Assembly (NCBI GenBank): GCA_009663005.1
Contig: VIGQ01002257.1
Coordinates: 1 to 25,054 of the forward strand
Length of the DNA stretch: 25,054 nt
Reading direction: 5' to 3'
Origin: Actinidia chinensis
Lineage: Eukaryota > Streptophyta > Magnoliopsida > Ericales > Actinidiaceae
Below are positions 1 through 9,540 of the stretch, one piece after another (position 1 is the stretch's first letter; the number at the start of each line of letters is the position of its first letter). The position numbers and the translations under genes were made by a program. The notes beneath the pieces were generated by a model. That model had not been told where the DNA came from and ran no database searches. It worked only from the letters and a program-made list of their open reading frames with translations.

Positions 1-131
1 TTAACCGTAAAAAAAACTCCATCATTCAACGGATGCTCTTACATGAAGCCATGGAAGCCAAATATTCACCTCAATTTAAGACACACACTGCTTTTATTTT
101 GGTACAAGAAAAAGCAAAAGTTCGTAATCTC

Positions 132-1716
132 TCAAACAAACTGATCAAGGTATTTCCTCGATCCGGTGTGTAATGGGGGTATTTGACCATCCGGATAAAG
201 CTAGAAGCCTCACCCCAACGAGGCTCGATCATCAAGCGGGTCTGTCTCCCTTTACAAACTCGAGTGGTTGATCGATATGATTATTTTTGATTGGGCATAG
301 GGGACTCTGCAACAATAATAATGCAAACAAATTAAAATACGTCAACAACTAGCCACCCTACCGAAAACAAAGGTGTATTAGATTTGGTTTATCCATGTAA
401 TAATCATTATAAGTATTCTCGCTGACCTTGGATTTTGCTTCAATTTGGCTCCTCCGGAACATAGATTCGTTCGAGTGGTTGCAATTCTTCTTCGCCAGAG
501 GAAACAAGCTCATTTAAAGTAAATGTTTTTAGGAGGCCTAATGTAAACACTCTGTTCTGTTCTTGGGTCATCCAAGCTTTGATCGTTAAGTACCAATGTC
601 ATGCTCGTCGTTGAATATTGCTATAAGGAAAGCAAGGGAAGACGAATGATGTTAGAAAACTCTGTTCCCTGGTCAATGACAACGAACCAAGTTCAGAATA
701 CTCTCACTGTTTTTTACGATTAAGATTCCATCCGATTCTTGGATTCCTTGAACCGGGAAAAGTTCATATCCAATACAAATCGAGATGAGCTTAATATCTA
801 CCTTTGGGATTTCCATCCCCGGGGATGATTACTTTATCTCTGGGTGGCGCAGGGAGTCCAAACTGCGTTAGCGTAGGCAGAAAATATCCGGCAAAGTAGT
901 TTGAAGACAAGTAGGTGTAGGGAATTCCCTCGGCTTCAACAGCTCTGCGGATTTGGGCCTTCACCTCAAATGTAGATTTTGCGGGCTCAACCGCAGTAAC
1001 ACGGTCCACATCATTTCCAAACTCCGATGGGAAGAACCTCTGAACAATGCAAGAAAACAATAAACCTATCTTATACTAGTGAGGAGAAGGTTACACATAA
1101 ACCCATATCCCAATATGTGTCTCAAGAACAAAAATCATGTTTTGATGTCAGATTTGTCATCGTAATGATAGTTATCTTGTTTGTAATAACTTCAATGGAT
1201 CCTACGCAGAGCATATATCTATATACTTATACTCCAAATACAACTCAACAGGAACTTTGCCGTCAAGCTGCTCAGATTTGTGACACAATGAAAGACAGCG
1301 AACAAACCTTGATGTTGCCAGCTTCTTTAATGGCAGCGATGATCTTAACCTGATCGGCCAACTGCAACGATCCAACGGTGGATATCACCACATCCACCTG
1401 CTTAATCGCCTTCACCAAACTCGAGTGGTCGTACAGATCACCCTGTTCAATTCAACCACAACTCAGCATTTTCACAAAAACACAGCATGCAAAATAATAA
1501 TAATAATAATATAAATTTATTAAGAATATTTTACAGACAGAGAAGCAAAGTGACGCCGAGCTTTTGAACTGTCGATGAGCTTTCCCTTAACAGGTCCGGA
1601 AACTGTGCTCTCTGACTAAAGCGAAGGTGGGGTGGGCCGGACTTGGCGCTTGCTTTCAACTAGATTTAACCAATGTACCTGTTCCTCCGATGTCAAATTT
1701 TGCTTTTCTCGGCCAT
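132..1716 (-). pseudogene. PCBER: Phenylcoumaran benzylic ether reductase / isoflavone reductase-like gene, frame-broken
   Basis: Five exons can be read on the minus strand: E1 about 1538-1716 (ATG at 1716), E2 1308-1442, E3 802-1039, E4 427-620 and E5 132-306, joined by GT..AG introns whose phases agree. E2 (45 codons, starts GDLYDHSSLVKAIKQ, ends KEAGNIK) and E3 (79 codons, RFFPSEFGNDVDRV.., then FEVKAQIRRAVEAEGIPY and GDGNPK) are intact and match the family closely; E3 holds the conserved Lys region (FEVKAQIRR). E1 begins MAEKSKI, then shifts frame inside the dinucleotide-binding segment (GGTGYIG type). E4 starts AIFNDEHDIGT, meets a stop, then continues in other frames (LDDPRT, VYIRPPKN, NELV, YVPEE). 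E5 is also shifted but ends KYLDQFV-stop as in the family. Intact relatives are NADPH-dependent cytosolic reductases of about 308 residues in lignan and neolignan metabolism. As written, no full-length product is possible. Retained introns rule out a processed copy. Decay and assembly indels both remain possible. Confidence 0.9.
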
Positions 1717-2450
1717 TGGAATTTCCGGGAAAATGAAGGAAATGGAATCTTTATGGAGAGAGAGAGAGAGAGAAGGAACGATATTTTCTGCATGATCTGA
1801 CCATACGGAGTGCGTTTTTATCGAAGGAGCGGGCGTAGTGAAGTTACGGAAATGACCCCCCTTGTCGTGAAACCAAATTGCTTACCGGCCGTTTGGTTTG
1901 GAGGGTGACAGGGCCATGCGTGCTTTTATTCCACCGTCTTTTCTTCTCAGTGCCCCTTGGAGCTTCGAAATGCAAACCAATTTCAATCTCAGCATCAACG
2001 CCACAAGAATGAGTTTTCGTATTAAACTCTTTCCCTAAATAGAATTACCATTTAGGGCAAAAGCCCAAAATTGATCTTTCTCCACACCCATTTAATCGCC
2101 ACCAAGCTTGCCTCTGCTTCGTGGGCCGGCGGCCTACGTGAACGAGTGGGTGTTGAAGGGGTCAACGAGGAGAGGAGGCTGGGGTAGGGGTAGGGGTAGG
2201 GATGAGGTGGTTGTGGTGGCCGGTCACAATTGTGGTTAGAGGTGAGATCTGGACTCACATTTTGGAGTTTGATGGTGAGGTTATGGTAATAAGAATATCT
2301 CCAATATCCTCTCTTCTTTCTTTACTTTAGTCGCATGTTTAGAGAGAATCAAAAAATTACTCCAGAGCAACTTCCCTAATGATTCGCTATTCTATAGCAA
2401 CTCCTTACATGTATGAGAGCCGACTTTTCATTTTCACTCCCTAGAACTTA
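1717..2450. other. Upstream region of the PCBER-like gene, no gene seen
   Basis: This stretch would hold the 5'UTR and promoter of the PCBER-like gene, which reads away to the left. It contains a (GA)n tract at 1756-1773, probably in the 5' leader, and a G-rich segment at 2181-2201. I see no convincing coding sequence; the minus-strand proline-rich frame over 2052-2258 comes from the G-rich composition of the plus strand. Confidence 0.5.
2181..2201 (+). repeat. (GGGGTA)3-GGG repeat, four G-runs
   Basis: Three perfect GGGGTA units followed by GGG give four closely spaced G-runs, which fits the minimal pattern for an intramolecular G-quadruplex. The unit differs from the usual plant telomere repeat TTTAGGG, so this is not read as an interstitial telomere tract. 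Confidence 0.7.
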
Positions 2451-2628
2451 GACTGCCGTTTGCACCGTTTTTTCAGTTTTTTTTTGGTCTTTTTGTTTTT
2501 TTTGTTTTTGGGGCTTATTTTTTTAGTTTTTAGTTACAGTAAAGTCACAAAATAAAAAAAGCCAAAAAATCTTAGCTCTTTTTGATAAGCAATTTTAAAA
2601 AAATCTTGGATTTTTAATATTACGGAGC
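2451..2628. mobile_element. Tourist-like (PIF/Harbinger) MITE, copy 1, degenerate
   Basis: This 178-bp, very A/T-rich segment is related to the better preserved copy at 6160-6351. Both open with a GCTCC/GTTTG-type end (here GACTGCCGTTTGCACC), contain a T-rich arm, a short core (GTTACAGTAAAG) and an A-rich arm, and close with a GGAGC end. The left flank is TTA and the right flank is TAA, so the target-site duplication is not perfect. No coding capacity. Confidence 0.5.
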
Positions 2629-3016
2629 TAATTTTTCATATCTAAAAAATACGTTCTCTATCCTCCTTCTCTCTCTCCCCTCTTCATATCTTGTCACATC
2701 ACATTTAAAAAAAAAAATTAATGAGTTATAGAAAAATAGGGAATTTATTCCAGATTAAAGTACAAAAATACCCTCATAAACTTCCCTCTAAACTTTCCCT
2801 GTTTTAGTAAAAGTAGAAGAATGGGTGTATGGTTGAAATGCGAGTATTCAGAGAAGAAAATAGAAGAGTTAAAATTTTTAATAGGGTGTACTGAGTAAGG
2901 GGTACCGAGAAAAGAAGTTGGGGTGTGAATAGAGCCACCCATCTGGAGACCTTGTTTGTTTGTGAGTTGAGGAAAGTGATAACTGTTGTTTCAAAGCTTC
3001 AATTTTGGGTTGTGGT
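2629..3016. other. Intergenic, no gene seen
   Basis: AT-rich DNA with short poly-A and pyrimidine tracts. The short open frames on the minus strand show no recognisable protein, start context or splice structure. Confidence 0.4.

Positions 3017-3061
<45 letters not shown>
3017..3061 (+). repeat. Uninterrupted poly-G tract, 45 bases
   Basis: Forty-five consecutive G residues, preceded by TTGTGGT and followed by TTGGGTTGG. Such a long pure G/C homopolymer is rare in plant DNA and strongly prone to quadruplex formation and to length error in sequencing. The minus-strand polyproline frame through it is a translation artefact. Confidence 0.95.
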
Positions 3062-3063
<2 letters not shown>

Positions 3064-3140
3064 GGGTTGGCAGTAGGTTGTAAGATATTTCCGTCTTTTC
3101 ACACATAAGAATGGAAAGGCTAAAATCATTGCATTAAGTG

Positions 3141-3238
3141 CTGCTGGACATGTATCTAGGCAGCAATATGATGCATGGTTCTTGGCTTCAGCTGCTTGGA
3201 AATGTATCTAGCAGCAATGTGATGCATGGTTCTTGAAA
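3141..3238. repeat. Imperfect tandem duplication, about 51-bp unit
   Basis: Two adjacent copies share CTGCT-GG-A-ATGTATCTAG, then CAGCAAT(A/G)TGATGCATGG and TTCTTG. The second begins at 3192. They differ by a few substitutions and a one-base indel. Confidence 0.85.
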
Positions 3239-3555
3239 CGTGGCTTCATATGTTTGTGGATCGTACGGACTCCTAGGTTTGCATGTCACCTTCCAGAAAC
3301 TGAAACAAACATTTAATAGATTATTTACTGAAAATTAGAATATTAAAACTTAAAAGTGTGCTTGGATCAAGAATTTTGACGGAAAAATAAAAAAAAAAAA
3401 GTAGATTATTCAATGATTTCGAACAGTTGAATTTTTTAACTTTTTTATTTTTATTTTTATTATTTTTTTTTTCTCATCAAATCCGAAATCTAAATGCAGC
3501 CTAATAGCAAGATGTAGTGACTAGACAAAACATAAGAAGGCAAAAAAAACTCTTA

Positions 3556-3845
3556 GGGTCTGTTTGGTACAGTTTAATTTTCAAATTAAGTTTGCAGAAT
3601 ACTTTTTTAGAAATTATTTTTGAGAACTAAAACATTTATTGTTTTCATATATCATTCATTTTATTTTCAAATTAAGTTTGCAGAATACTTTTTTAGATAT
3701 TTAATTTGCAGAATACTTTTTTAGAAATTATTTTTGAGAATTAAAACATTTATTGTTTTCATATATCATTCATTTTATTTTCAAATTAAGTTTGCAAAAT
3801 ACTTTTTTAGATATCGGTTTGCTTGATAAACTAACCAAATTGTAA
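3556..3845. repeat. MITE-like repeat carrying a 114-bp tandem duplication
   Basis: The segment opens with TTA followed by GGGTCTGTTTGGTAC, a typical Tourist-like terminus, and ends near AACTAACCAAATTG, which partly mirrors the start. Inside, a unit beginning TTTGCAGAATACTTTTTTAG occurs at 3591-3704 and again at 3705-3817. Over the first 86 bases I see only one mismatch, so the duplication is recent relative to other repeats here. A matching target-site duplication on the right is not evident. Confidence 0.6.
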
Positions 3846-3933
3846 CATATTTATAAAATACGTTAAGATTTCAAACTAAACTTAAATAATTTATGGTTCG
3901 ATACGGTTCGGTTCACTTGTATATCAACCCTAA

Positions 3934-5021
3934 GACCCTGTTTGATAAGTGTGTTAGGGGATGAGATGAGATTAACAGTCCAGTGGGCCCATAAAAATTG
4001 TGTTTATTTTGCACACTTTGGTTTAGACTAACCAGTCCCCTGGGATTAACAATCCCCCCAATAGGTGGGATTAGCCATCTCCACGAGTAATGGATTTTCC
4101 CAAATCAATCCCATGGATCAAATAGTTGGACTCTATTGTCCATGGTATTTTGGTTCATTACTACAAGACCCTCTTCTCTCAATACCCCTCTCTGTCTCTC
4201 TCTCTCCATCTCCCAGTTACAGACCCAGGCCGGAGAGCTGCAACGGCCATTTCTGTTAATTTGGCCGATAATTGGAGGGGGTCGAGCCAGAGGGAGGTGA
4301 AGATTGGGGTAGAGAGAGAGAATCGAGCTTCGATTCGAAGTCGGAGAGACATGATATCGAAGTTTTGGAGTCTGAGAGTTTGGAAAGAGAGGACAGCCTC
4401 CGTGGAGGTGAGGAGCGTTTGGCAACACCCGGTTGTGATTTGTTGTTCCGGCAGTCGAGTACAGCCACGGGATCCGGAGGACGTAGCCCCCGACCCAGGG
4501 GCACCGGCGGAGGTGTTGGTGGTTTGGGCGGGAAAAACACTGGGAGGGAGATAATGAGAAGAGAGAGCGCCAACAACCAAGCTTTAGCTTCGCACCATGG
4601 TTTTCGATCTGCTAATTTTTTTTAGTTTGATCTTTTGTGGGGTTTTCTATGACTATTTCTTTAACATTTACCAATGCAATGACACCTTGGATGAAATGAA
4701 TGAACTAATGGAGGGTTGGCAATCTCTCCTAGATGATGATTAAGTGAAGAAAATTCTGTTATTTTGTAGCAAAATCGAAAGATTTAAAAACAAAAAAAAA
4801 TAAAAGTCTACTAGTTAAATTGAAGGGTAAATATGTAAATTCAATATTTAATCCCACCTACTTGTCTAAATTAAACATGCTATTTAATAATCTCACTGTC
4901 TAATATCCCGTTGCAAATCAACAAGAGGTTGACTACCCCCACCCATTACTAATCCCACCTCATTATCAATTCATCCTAATCAACAAATCTATCACACTAT
5001 CAAACGCGACCAAACGAGGCC
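3934..5021. mobile_element. PIF/Harbinger-like non-autonomous element, 1.09 kb, TSD TAA
   Basis: The element is flanked by TAA on both sides (3931-3933 and 5022-5024). The left end reads GACCCTGTTTGATAAGTGTG and the right end, reverse complemented, reads GGCCTCGTTTGGTCGC followed by GTTTGATAGTGTGATAG. The inner 18 bases of the two ends match with about two differences, and the right end has an extra 13-14 bases outside. The middle (about 4186-4580) is much more GC-rich than its surroundings, starts with a (CT)n tract at 4186-4208, and has overlapping open frames on both strands, none with a recognisable protein. No transposase is visible, so mobility would depend on an enzyme encoded elsewhere. 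The GC-rich cargo could be a captured host 5' region, which is an inference. Confidence 0.7.
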
Positions 5022-5024
5022 TAA

Positions 5025-6159
5025 TTTCACTGTCAATCTGAAAATAAGGTCAAGCCACAAGTGAGAGATATTTCCTCCTGAGACTTCATTTAAATGTGAT
5101 TTAGTCAAATAGACGAACCAAAGTGCCGTTTATCACAAATAATCCATCGCTGCTTTATGGTTTTTGTTTTTGTTTTTGTAAGATGGAGATATCAAAATAC
5201 AGATAATCAGTTGCTGTTGGGCACTCCCTATTTAGTGGGTTGGACCATTAATTGCAGCAACCACCGCTATGTTATTATAGCTTGGAAGAATCACTGTTCA
5301 ATGTTCACACGTTAATTTTTTTTGATAAATTACATTTTGCACCTTAAATTTTTATTAAAAATATATTTTTACACTTTTTAGTTCTAATTATATTAATCAA
5401 CTCCCTATATTTGTTCTTTTATCTATATACTATTCAATTAAGAGTCACGTGATATTATTTTATGAGATAAAATAAAAATATAACTATATGATTTTTGAAA
5501 AAATATACTTTATAAAACATATCATCGTTGGAATAATGCGATCATTTCAAGAATATGACCCTTGCAAAAAAAAAAAAACTTGTGAGATAGAATGAAAAAT
5601 AGTAAATAAATAATATTATAAGAAAATAAAATTAGAATAGAAATACTAATACAATTAAGATTAAAAAAATAACTAACTAAAATAAAATATGTGATTTTTG
5701 AATTATAATTTAGCTCAAATTCGACGAGACTGATGCGGATGCTTTTAACTATTATTTCTGAGACTTTGGAAGGGAACTTTTCGAAAACACAAAACTTAAA
5801 CAAAGAACTAGTGGCACTGACCATGAAATTATGAGTGATAGTGATAAGTCTTTCAATTTTAAATGAAAAAAATGGAATATAGAACAACCGCAACTCCACT
5901 CTCACCCAATTACAATGGGTATCAAATTCCTTTCCAAGAACTTGTAATGTTGTAGCATCAAGAACTGTTACACGACCACTAAACTAAATGGTCTGCCTGG
6001 TTGTAGAGTGTTTAGGTTATAAATGGGGGCCACATGAATTTCTTTGTTGTCAATGAGCTGGGAGGGAAATAGACCACAAAATTTAAGTTTTTGAGCCATC
6101 AAATTGAGAAAATAATTCATGACAGAGAAAAGGAACCATTTGCGTTCCAGGCATACTTA
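5025..6159. other. AT-rich intergenic, repeat-derived
   Basis: No gene is recognised. About 5325-5520 has phrases such as TTTTGCACCTTAAATTTTTA and TATTTTTACACTTTTTAG that resemble the repeat around 13163-13500, so it is probably a diverged relative. The minus-strand open frame over 5522-5905 is a run of Ile/Phe/Leu codons from AT-rich DNA with no recognisable family. Confidence 0.4.
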
Positions 6160-6351
6160 GGCTCCGTTTGATACCAGTTTTTCGGTTTTTTTTTTTAAAT
6201 TTATAAATAAAAAAGTTTTGACTTTTTTGCTTTTTTTGGTTATTTGTAACTAAAATAAAGCAGAAGCAGAAAAACAAAAAAGTCAAAAAATCGTGACTTT
6301 TTTGATAGCAAGTTTAAAAAAATTTGTTTTTAAGCATTACCAAATGGAGCG
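6160..6351. mobile_element. Tourist-like (PIF/Harbinger) MITE, copy 2, TSD TTA
   Basis: A 192-bp element flanked by TTA on each side (6157-6159 and 6352-6354). The left end is GGCTCCGTTTGATACC and the right end, reverse complemented, is CGCTCCATTTGGTAAT, agreeing at about 12 of 14 outer bases. The interior can fold into a long hairpin (arms with AAAAGTTTTGACTTTTTT and AAAAAAGTC-type sequence). No coding capacity. The three-base TTA duplication and this type of end are hallmarks of Tourist-like MITEs. Confidence 0.8.
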
Positions 6352-6356
6352 TTAAA

Positions 6357-7258
6357 AGCATCTCCATTGATCTATCAAAATTTTGTCATTGCTAAATTTT
6401 GGTAAGAGACTAGAAGTGCATAGAGCCTTCTTAGTTTATGCTATTTGATAATGTTATTGTCAAAATAGTGTCGTTAGAGATATTTCTATATTAAATTACA
6501 GTATGAATTAAGCTATACTCACACGAGGTATGAATCCATACATCACTTGAATATGTGAACCACACTTCATATGAGTATGAAGTAATTAATGTCAAAATTT
6601 AGCTTGCTATAGGTATACTTAAAGCATCTTCATTGCTTTATCAATTTTTTGTCATTGCTAAATTTTGACTAGACTAGAAAAAGTGTTCTATTATTGGTTT
6701 ATGCCATTTTGGCAATATTATTGACAAAATTTAACTTGTTACAGTGTCATTTTACACTTTTTTGGCAGTATTGTTCCATTGATTTAGTATCGTTTTAGTA
6801 AAACTATTTATTTTCTACCTTGGATAAAAAACTTAAAGATCCCAAATATTAATGGTGATGTGGCAAGAATTGGCAAAGCCAAACTTGGTATAAGAAATAG
6901 TTTTGCAAAATTTTGGCAAGGCTATTTACCAACCGTTGAAACAGTATGGTTGTCAAAATTTGACAATGACAAGAGGTTTGGTGAATCAATTGAGACGTTT
7001 TTTAAATTGAGAAAAAGCTTTGCCAAAAATTTATAGAATCATTTCTTGTACTAAATTTGGCGTAAAATTTGTAGACAAACCCATCACGTTATCATGAATA
7101 TTTTGTACACCTAAAACTTTTGATCCAATGAAAAAAAAATATCCAAAATGACATTAAACCAATAGTCATATTACACACACAAAAAAAGACAAATTAATAC
7201 TATCACCAGTTAAATTTTGACAATAACACTTAAAAATGTCACAAAAACAATGGAGATC
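6357..7258. mobile_element. Compound MITE-like repeat with GCATCTCCATTG ends
   Basis: The left end AGCATCTCCATTG (from 6358) is mirrored by CAATGGAGATCT at the right end (7249-7259). A second start-like copy, AAAGCATCTTCATTGC followed by the same TCATTGCTAAATTTTG phrase, begins at 6621, so the region is either a nested pair or an internally duplicated element. Phrases such as TTTTGGCAA and TTGCCAAAA recur on both strands. The superfamily is uncertain. Confidence 0.5.
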
Positions 7259-7377
7259 TTATATAACCAAATAATATAAAGGCAGGCCAATCAAGCAGAA
7301 CTCCTCTTATATTGCTGTACAAACACATTACCACATGCTCCATTGTGATAATTTGGAACCCAGTTCTAAGCATTGTT

Positions 7378-7394
7378 ACACACACACACACACA

Positions 7395-7425
<31 letters not shown>

Positions 7426-7433
7426 CCACACAC
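7378..7433 (+). repeat. (CA)n microsatellite
   Basis: A 56-base CA dinucleotide tract with two CCCA interruptions. The Cys/Val-rich minus-strand frame crossing it is an artefact of the repeat. Confidence 0.95.
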
Positions 7434-7506
7434 TAATATATAATAAGAGGGGATTAATTACAACAGTAATCCCAAATCATGTACTAATCACATTGGGATT
7501 CGAGTC

Positions 7507-7552
7507 TGACGTGGCGATTCCTGCCACGTGGAACTGTGATTCATATTTATAA
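7507..7552 (+). promoter_or_regulatory. Paired ACGT elements (TGACGTGGC, GCCACGTGG) next to a TATA-like box
   Basis: TGACGTGGC lies at 7507-7515, GCCACGTGG (a G-box) at 7523-7531 and TATTTATAA at 7544-7552, with CCAAT at about 7572. Spaced ACGT cores are the classic binding arrangement for plant bZIP/ABF and PIF-type factors. No gene is recognised immediately downstream on either strand, so a promoter role is only an inference. Confidence 0.35.
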
Positions 7553-8086
7553 GCTGGTCCACCCTCTGATCCAATCACTGGAGGTTCATTCAGAAATGCA
7601 GAATTGCTTCTAGTCCACCTGCAATATTTAAGGCCGGTATTGTAAGCAGAAAACGTGTAAAAACAGAAAAAAGATGTAGAGGATTTTGAAGCGGTTGATT
7701 CTGAACGAATACCGAAAACAAAACCCTTTTTTAAGGCCTGTTAATTCACATATAATACTGGGTATAAAGGCATTAAACACTTTGTTGATTGCGATGAATG
7801 CCAAAGAGTTTGACAGAAAATAGAGAAAACAATGCATTATTATTAAGCTCGAAAACTCTCTTGCCTTGAGGGCTATGAGCTTATTTATGATAAACTTAAT
7901 CATTTGAGAACCAAATACGAATCAAAAAGGAAACAACCAGGAAAATACATATTTAGGCAATATAAACTAAAATCGAAATATTTCTAATAGGATACCCATA
8001 TCAAACGAAGAAAAACTAAAATATTAAATTCCTATAATTGCGCCTGCATTCGCTTGCTTTGAATTAAAACTGATAGAAATGCATAC

Positions 8087-8714
8087 CATCCGTTTTTCAA
8101 TATGAGTTTCTCCAAGCTTGTTTCAGTTTCCATTTCCAGCTCCTTTGTTTTGGATAAAGGCATAGAGGTTGATCTCTGGATCTTTGTTTCAGGCTCCTTG
8201 ACCATGCTTTCCTGCCATAAATGGCACAAACCATATCTCAAAATCTCTCGTTTGGTTTATTTTCTCATCTCTAAAACACCCTGTTTAGCGGATCACTTGT
8301 AATAGAGACCTTGGTCCTCGTATATGGAATTGTCATACAATTTTTCATCTTACAAAACTCAAAATTGAAAGCGGCCTAAGAATCAAAAAAAGGAAACTTT
8401 GAAGTATCAGCTGATCACTTGTGATAGAGATTTACCTGACTGCTCTTGGTGATTAAAATGTCCGAAATGCCCTGATATTTTCTTCCTCAGCTTTCTTTTA
8501 GATCTCCAGTAATCCTCATCTCTTTTTGGTCAATGACCTTGTTCCTCTTTATTTTCACTGCAAAAAACACGTACACGTACACACAACCACACAACCAGTT
8601 ATAAACATTACCATGAAGTAGACTATGATCCTTGGAGAGCAAATAAGAAAGGGTAATTAGTTTCATGAGCCCATTACAAGTTGTTAGAATCATTAACAGT
8701 TGTTGATCCCCAAC
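8087..8714 (-). CDS. Unrecognised gene fragment, three possible exons
   Basis: I do not recognise this protein. Three minus-strand segments are bounded by good splice signals: A 8612-8714 (acceptor TGGCAG, donor GGTAATG), B 8436-8557 (acceptor TTTTTTGCAG, donor GGTAAAT) and C 8087-8211 (acceptor TTATGGCAG, donor GGTATGC). A reads VGDQQLLMILTTCNGLMKLI and on through SYLLSKDHSLL; it joins B in phase (KIKRNKVIDQKEMRITGDL) before a stop. B continues in another frame as YWRSKRKLRKKISGHFGHFN. C reads ESMVKEPETKIQRSTSMPL, then a Glu/Thr/Lys-rich end (ELEMETETSLEKLILKNG). The break in B is like those in the recognised genes of this window. No start or terminal exon is assigned. Chance open frames remain possible. 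Confidence 0.35.
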
Positions 8715-9115
8715 CTGCCATTAGAGGAAACCATGTTAATCGCTCAAAACCTTTCTTTGCTAATTTAACCAAAACAAGGCTAAATGGATCTTTTATAAAG
8801 GTTACATCATGGTGATGGTGGGGTTCAGATATCTTGATCTTATCCCCAAACTATATACTATATTAAAATGTTTGTAATGGGGCCGGTTCCTTTTTTTATT
8901 GTGTGAAAATGACCAAGTTCCACTAAGGATTTTGGAAGAATATTCAAGTAGCCCACATACTTATTTATTATAGGAACCGTGTATACATTATTAGGAAGGT
9001 GACAATAACAAAGCAAAGATAATACATGGATAATGTGCCTATCTAATATATTTATCAGTATCAAGAATTGCAATGATCATATTCGGTAGTGATAATCAAA
9101 TTCACAGTCTATCTG
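8715..9115. other. Intergenic, no gene seen
   Basis: Moderately AT-rich DNA. If the exons at 8087-8714 are real, the start of that gene should lie here or further right, but I could not identify it. Confidence 0.35.
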
Positions 9116-9540
9116 CCTCGAATATGCACTCATAATGACGAGGATTCAAATACAACGCACATGGAGGGCACTATTTGAGGAATTTACACCCATGAACGCT
9201 AAGTACATAATGTGCGCTCAATTAACTTGTTTAGGGATAGGATTTTCCAAATTTCCTTTGGCCATGCCTTTGGCTCGGGCTACTTCCTCGAGTGTGCACT
9301 CACATAGGATTTAGAAACAACATACGTGAGGCTCGATTTGAGGGATTTGCACCCTCCACGCACTAAGCTCACAATGCGCACCCAATTAACTTGTTTTGGG
9401 AACGGGTTTCCCTAAGTTGCATGGGTCATGCCTCCGGGTCAGACCAATACCTCAAGTGTGCACTCGGAGGAGGTTTTAAGAACAATGCACACGCGGGCCC
9501 AATTTAGGGGATTTGCACCCTCTACACACGAAACTCCGTG
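9116..9540. repeat. Tandem array, about 164-170-bp unit, 2.5 diverged copies
   Basis: Copies begin at 9116, 9286 and 9450, each with CCTC(G/A)A(G/A)T(A/G)TGCACTC. They share phrases such as ATTTG(A/C)ACCC, CAATTAACTTGTTT and GGCCATGCCT/GGTCATGCCT in the same order. The third copy stops after about 90 bases. The copies are clearly diverged. Confidence 0.8.

Noticed and set aside
1027..1353. Plus-strand open frame of 108 codons
   Set aside because: It runs antisense through PCBER exons 2 and 3 and their intron and has no recognisable protein; the minus-strand gene explains the sequence.
2878..3129. Minus-strand polyproline frame
   Set aside because: The prolines come entirely from the 45-base poly-G tract.
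4105..4625. Five overlapping open frames on both strands in the Harbinger-like element
   Set aside because: They are an effect of GC-rich, stop-poor cargo. No frame shows a known domain, and the frames compete for the same DNA.
5522..5905. 127-codon minus-strand frame resembling a membrane protein
   Set aside because: Phe/Ile/Leu runs follow from AT-rich DNA; no topology, splice signals or family can be recognised.
7239..7433. Cys/Val-rich minus-strand frame
   Set aside because: Produced by the (CA)n microsatellite.
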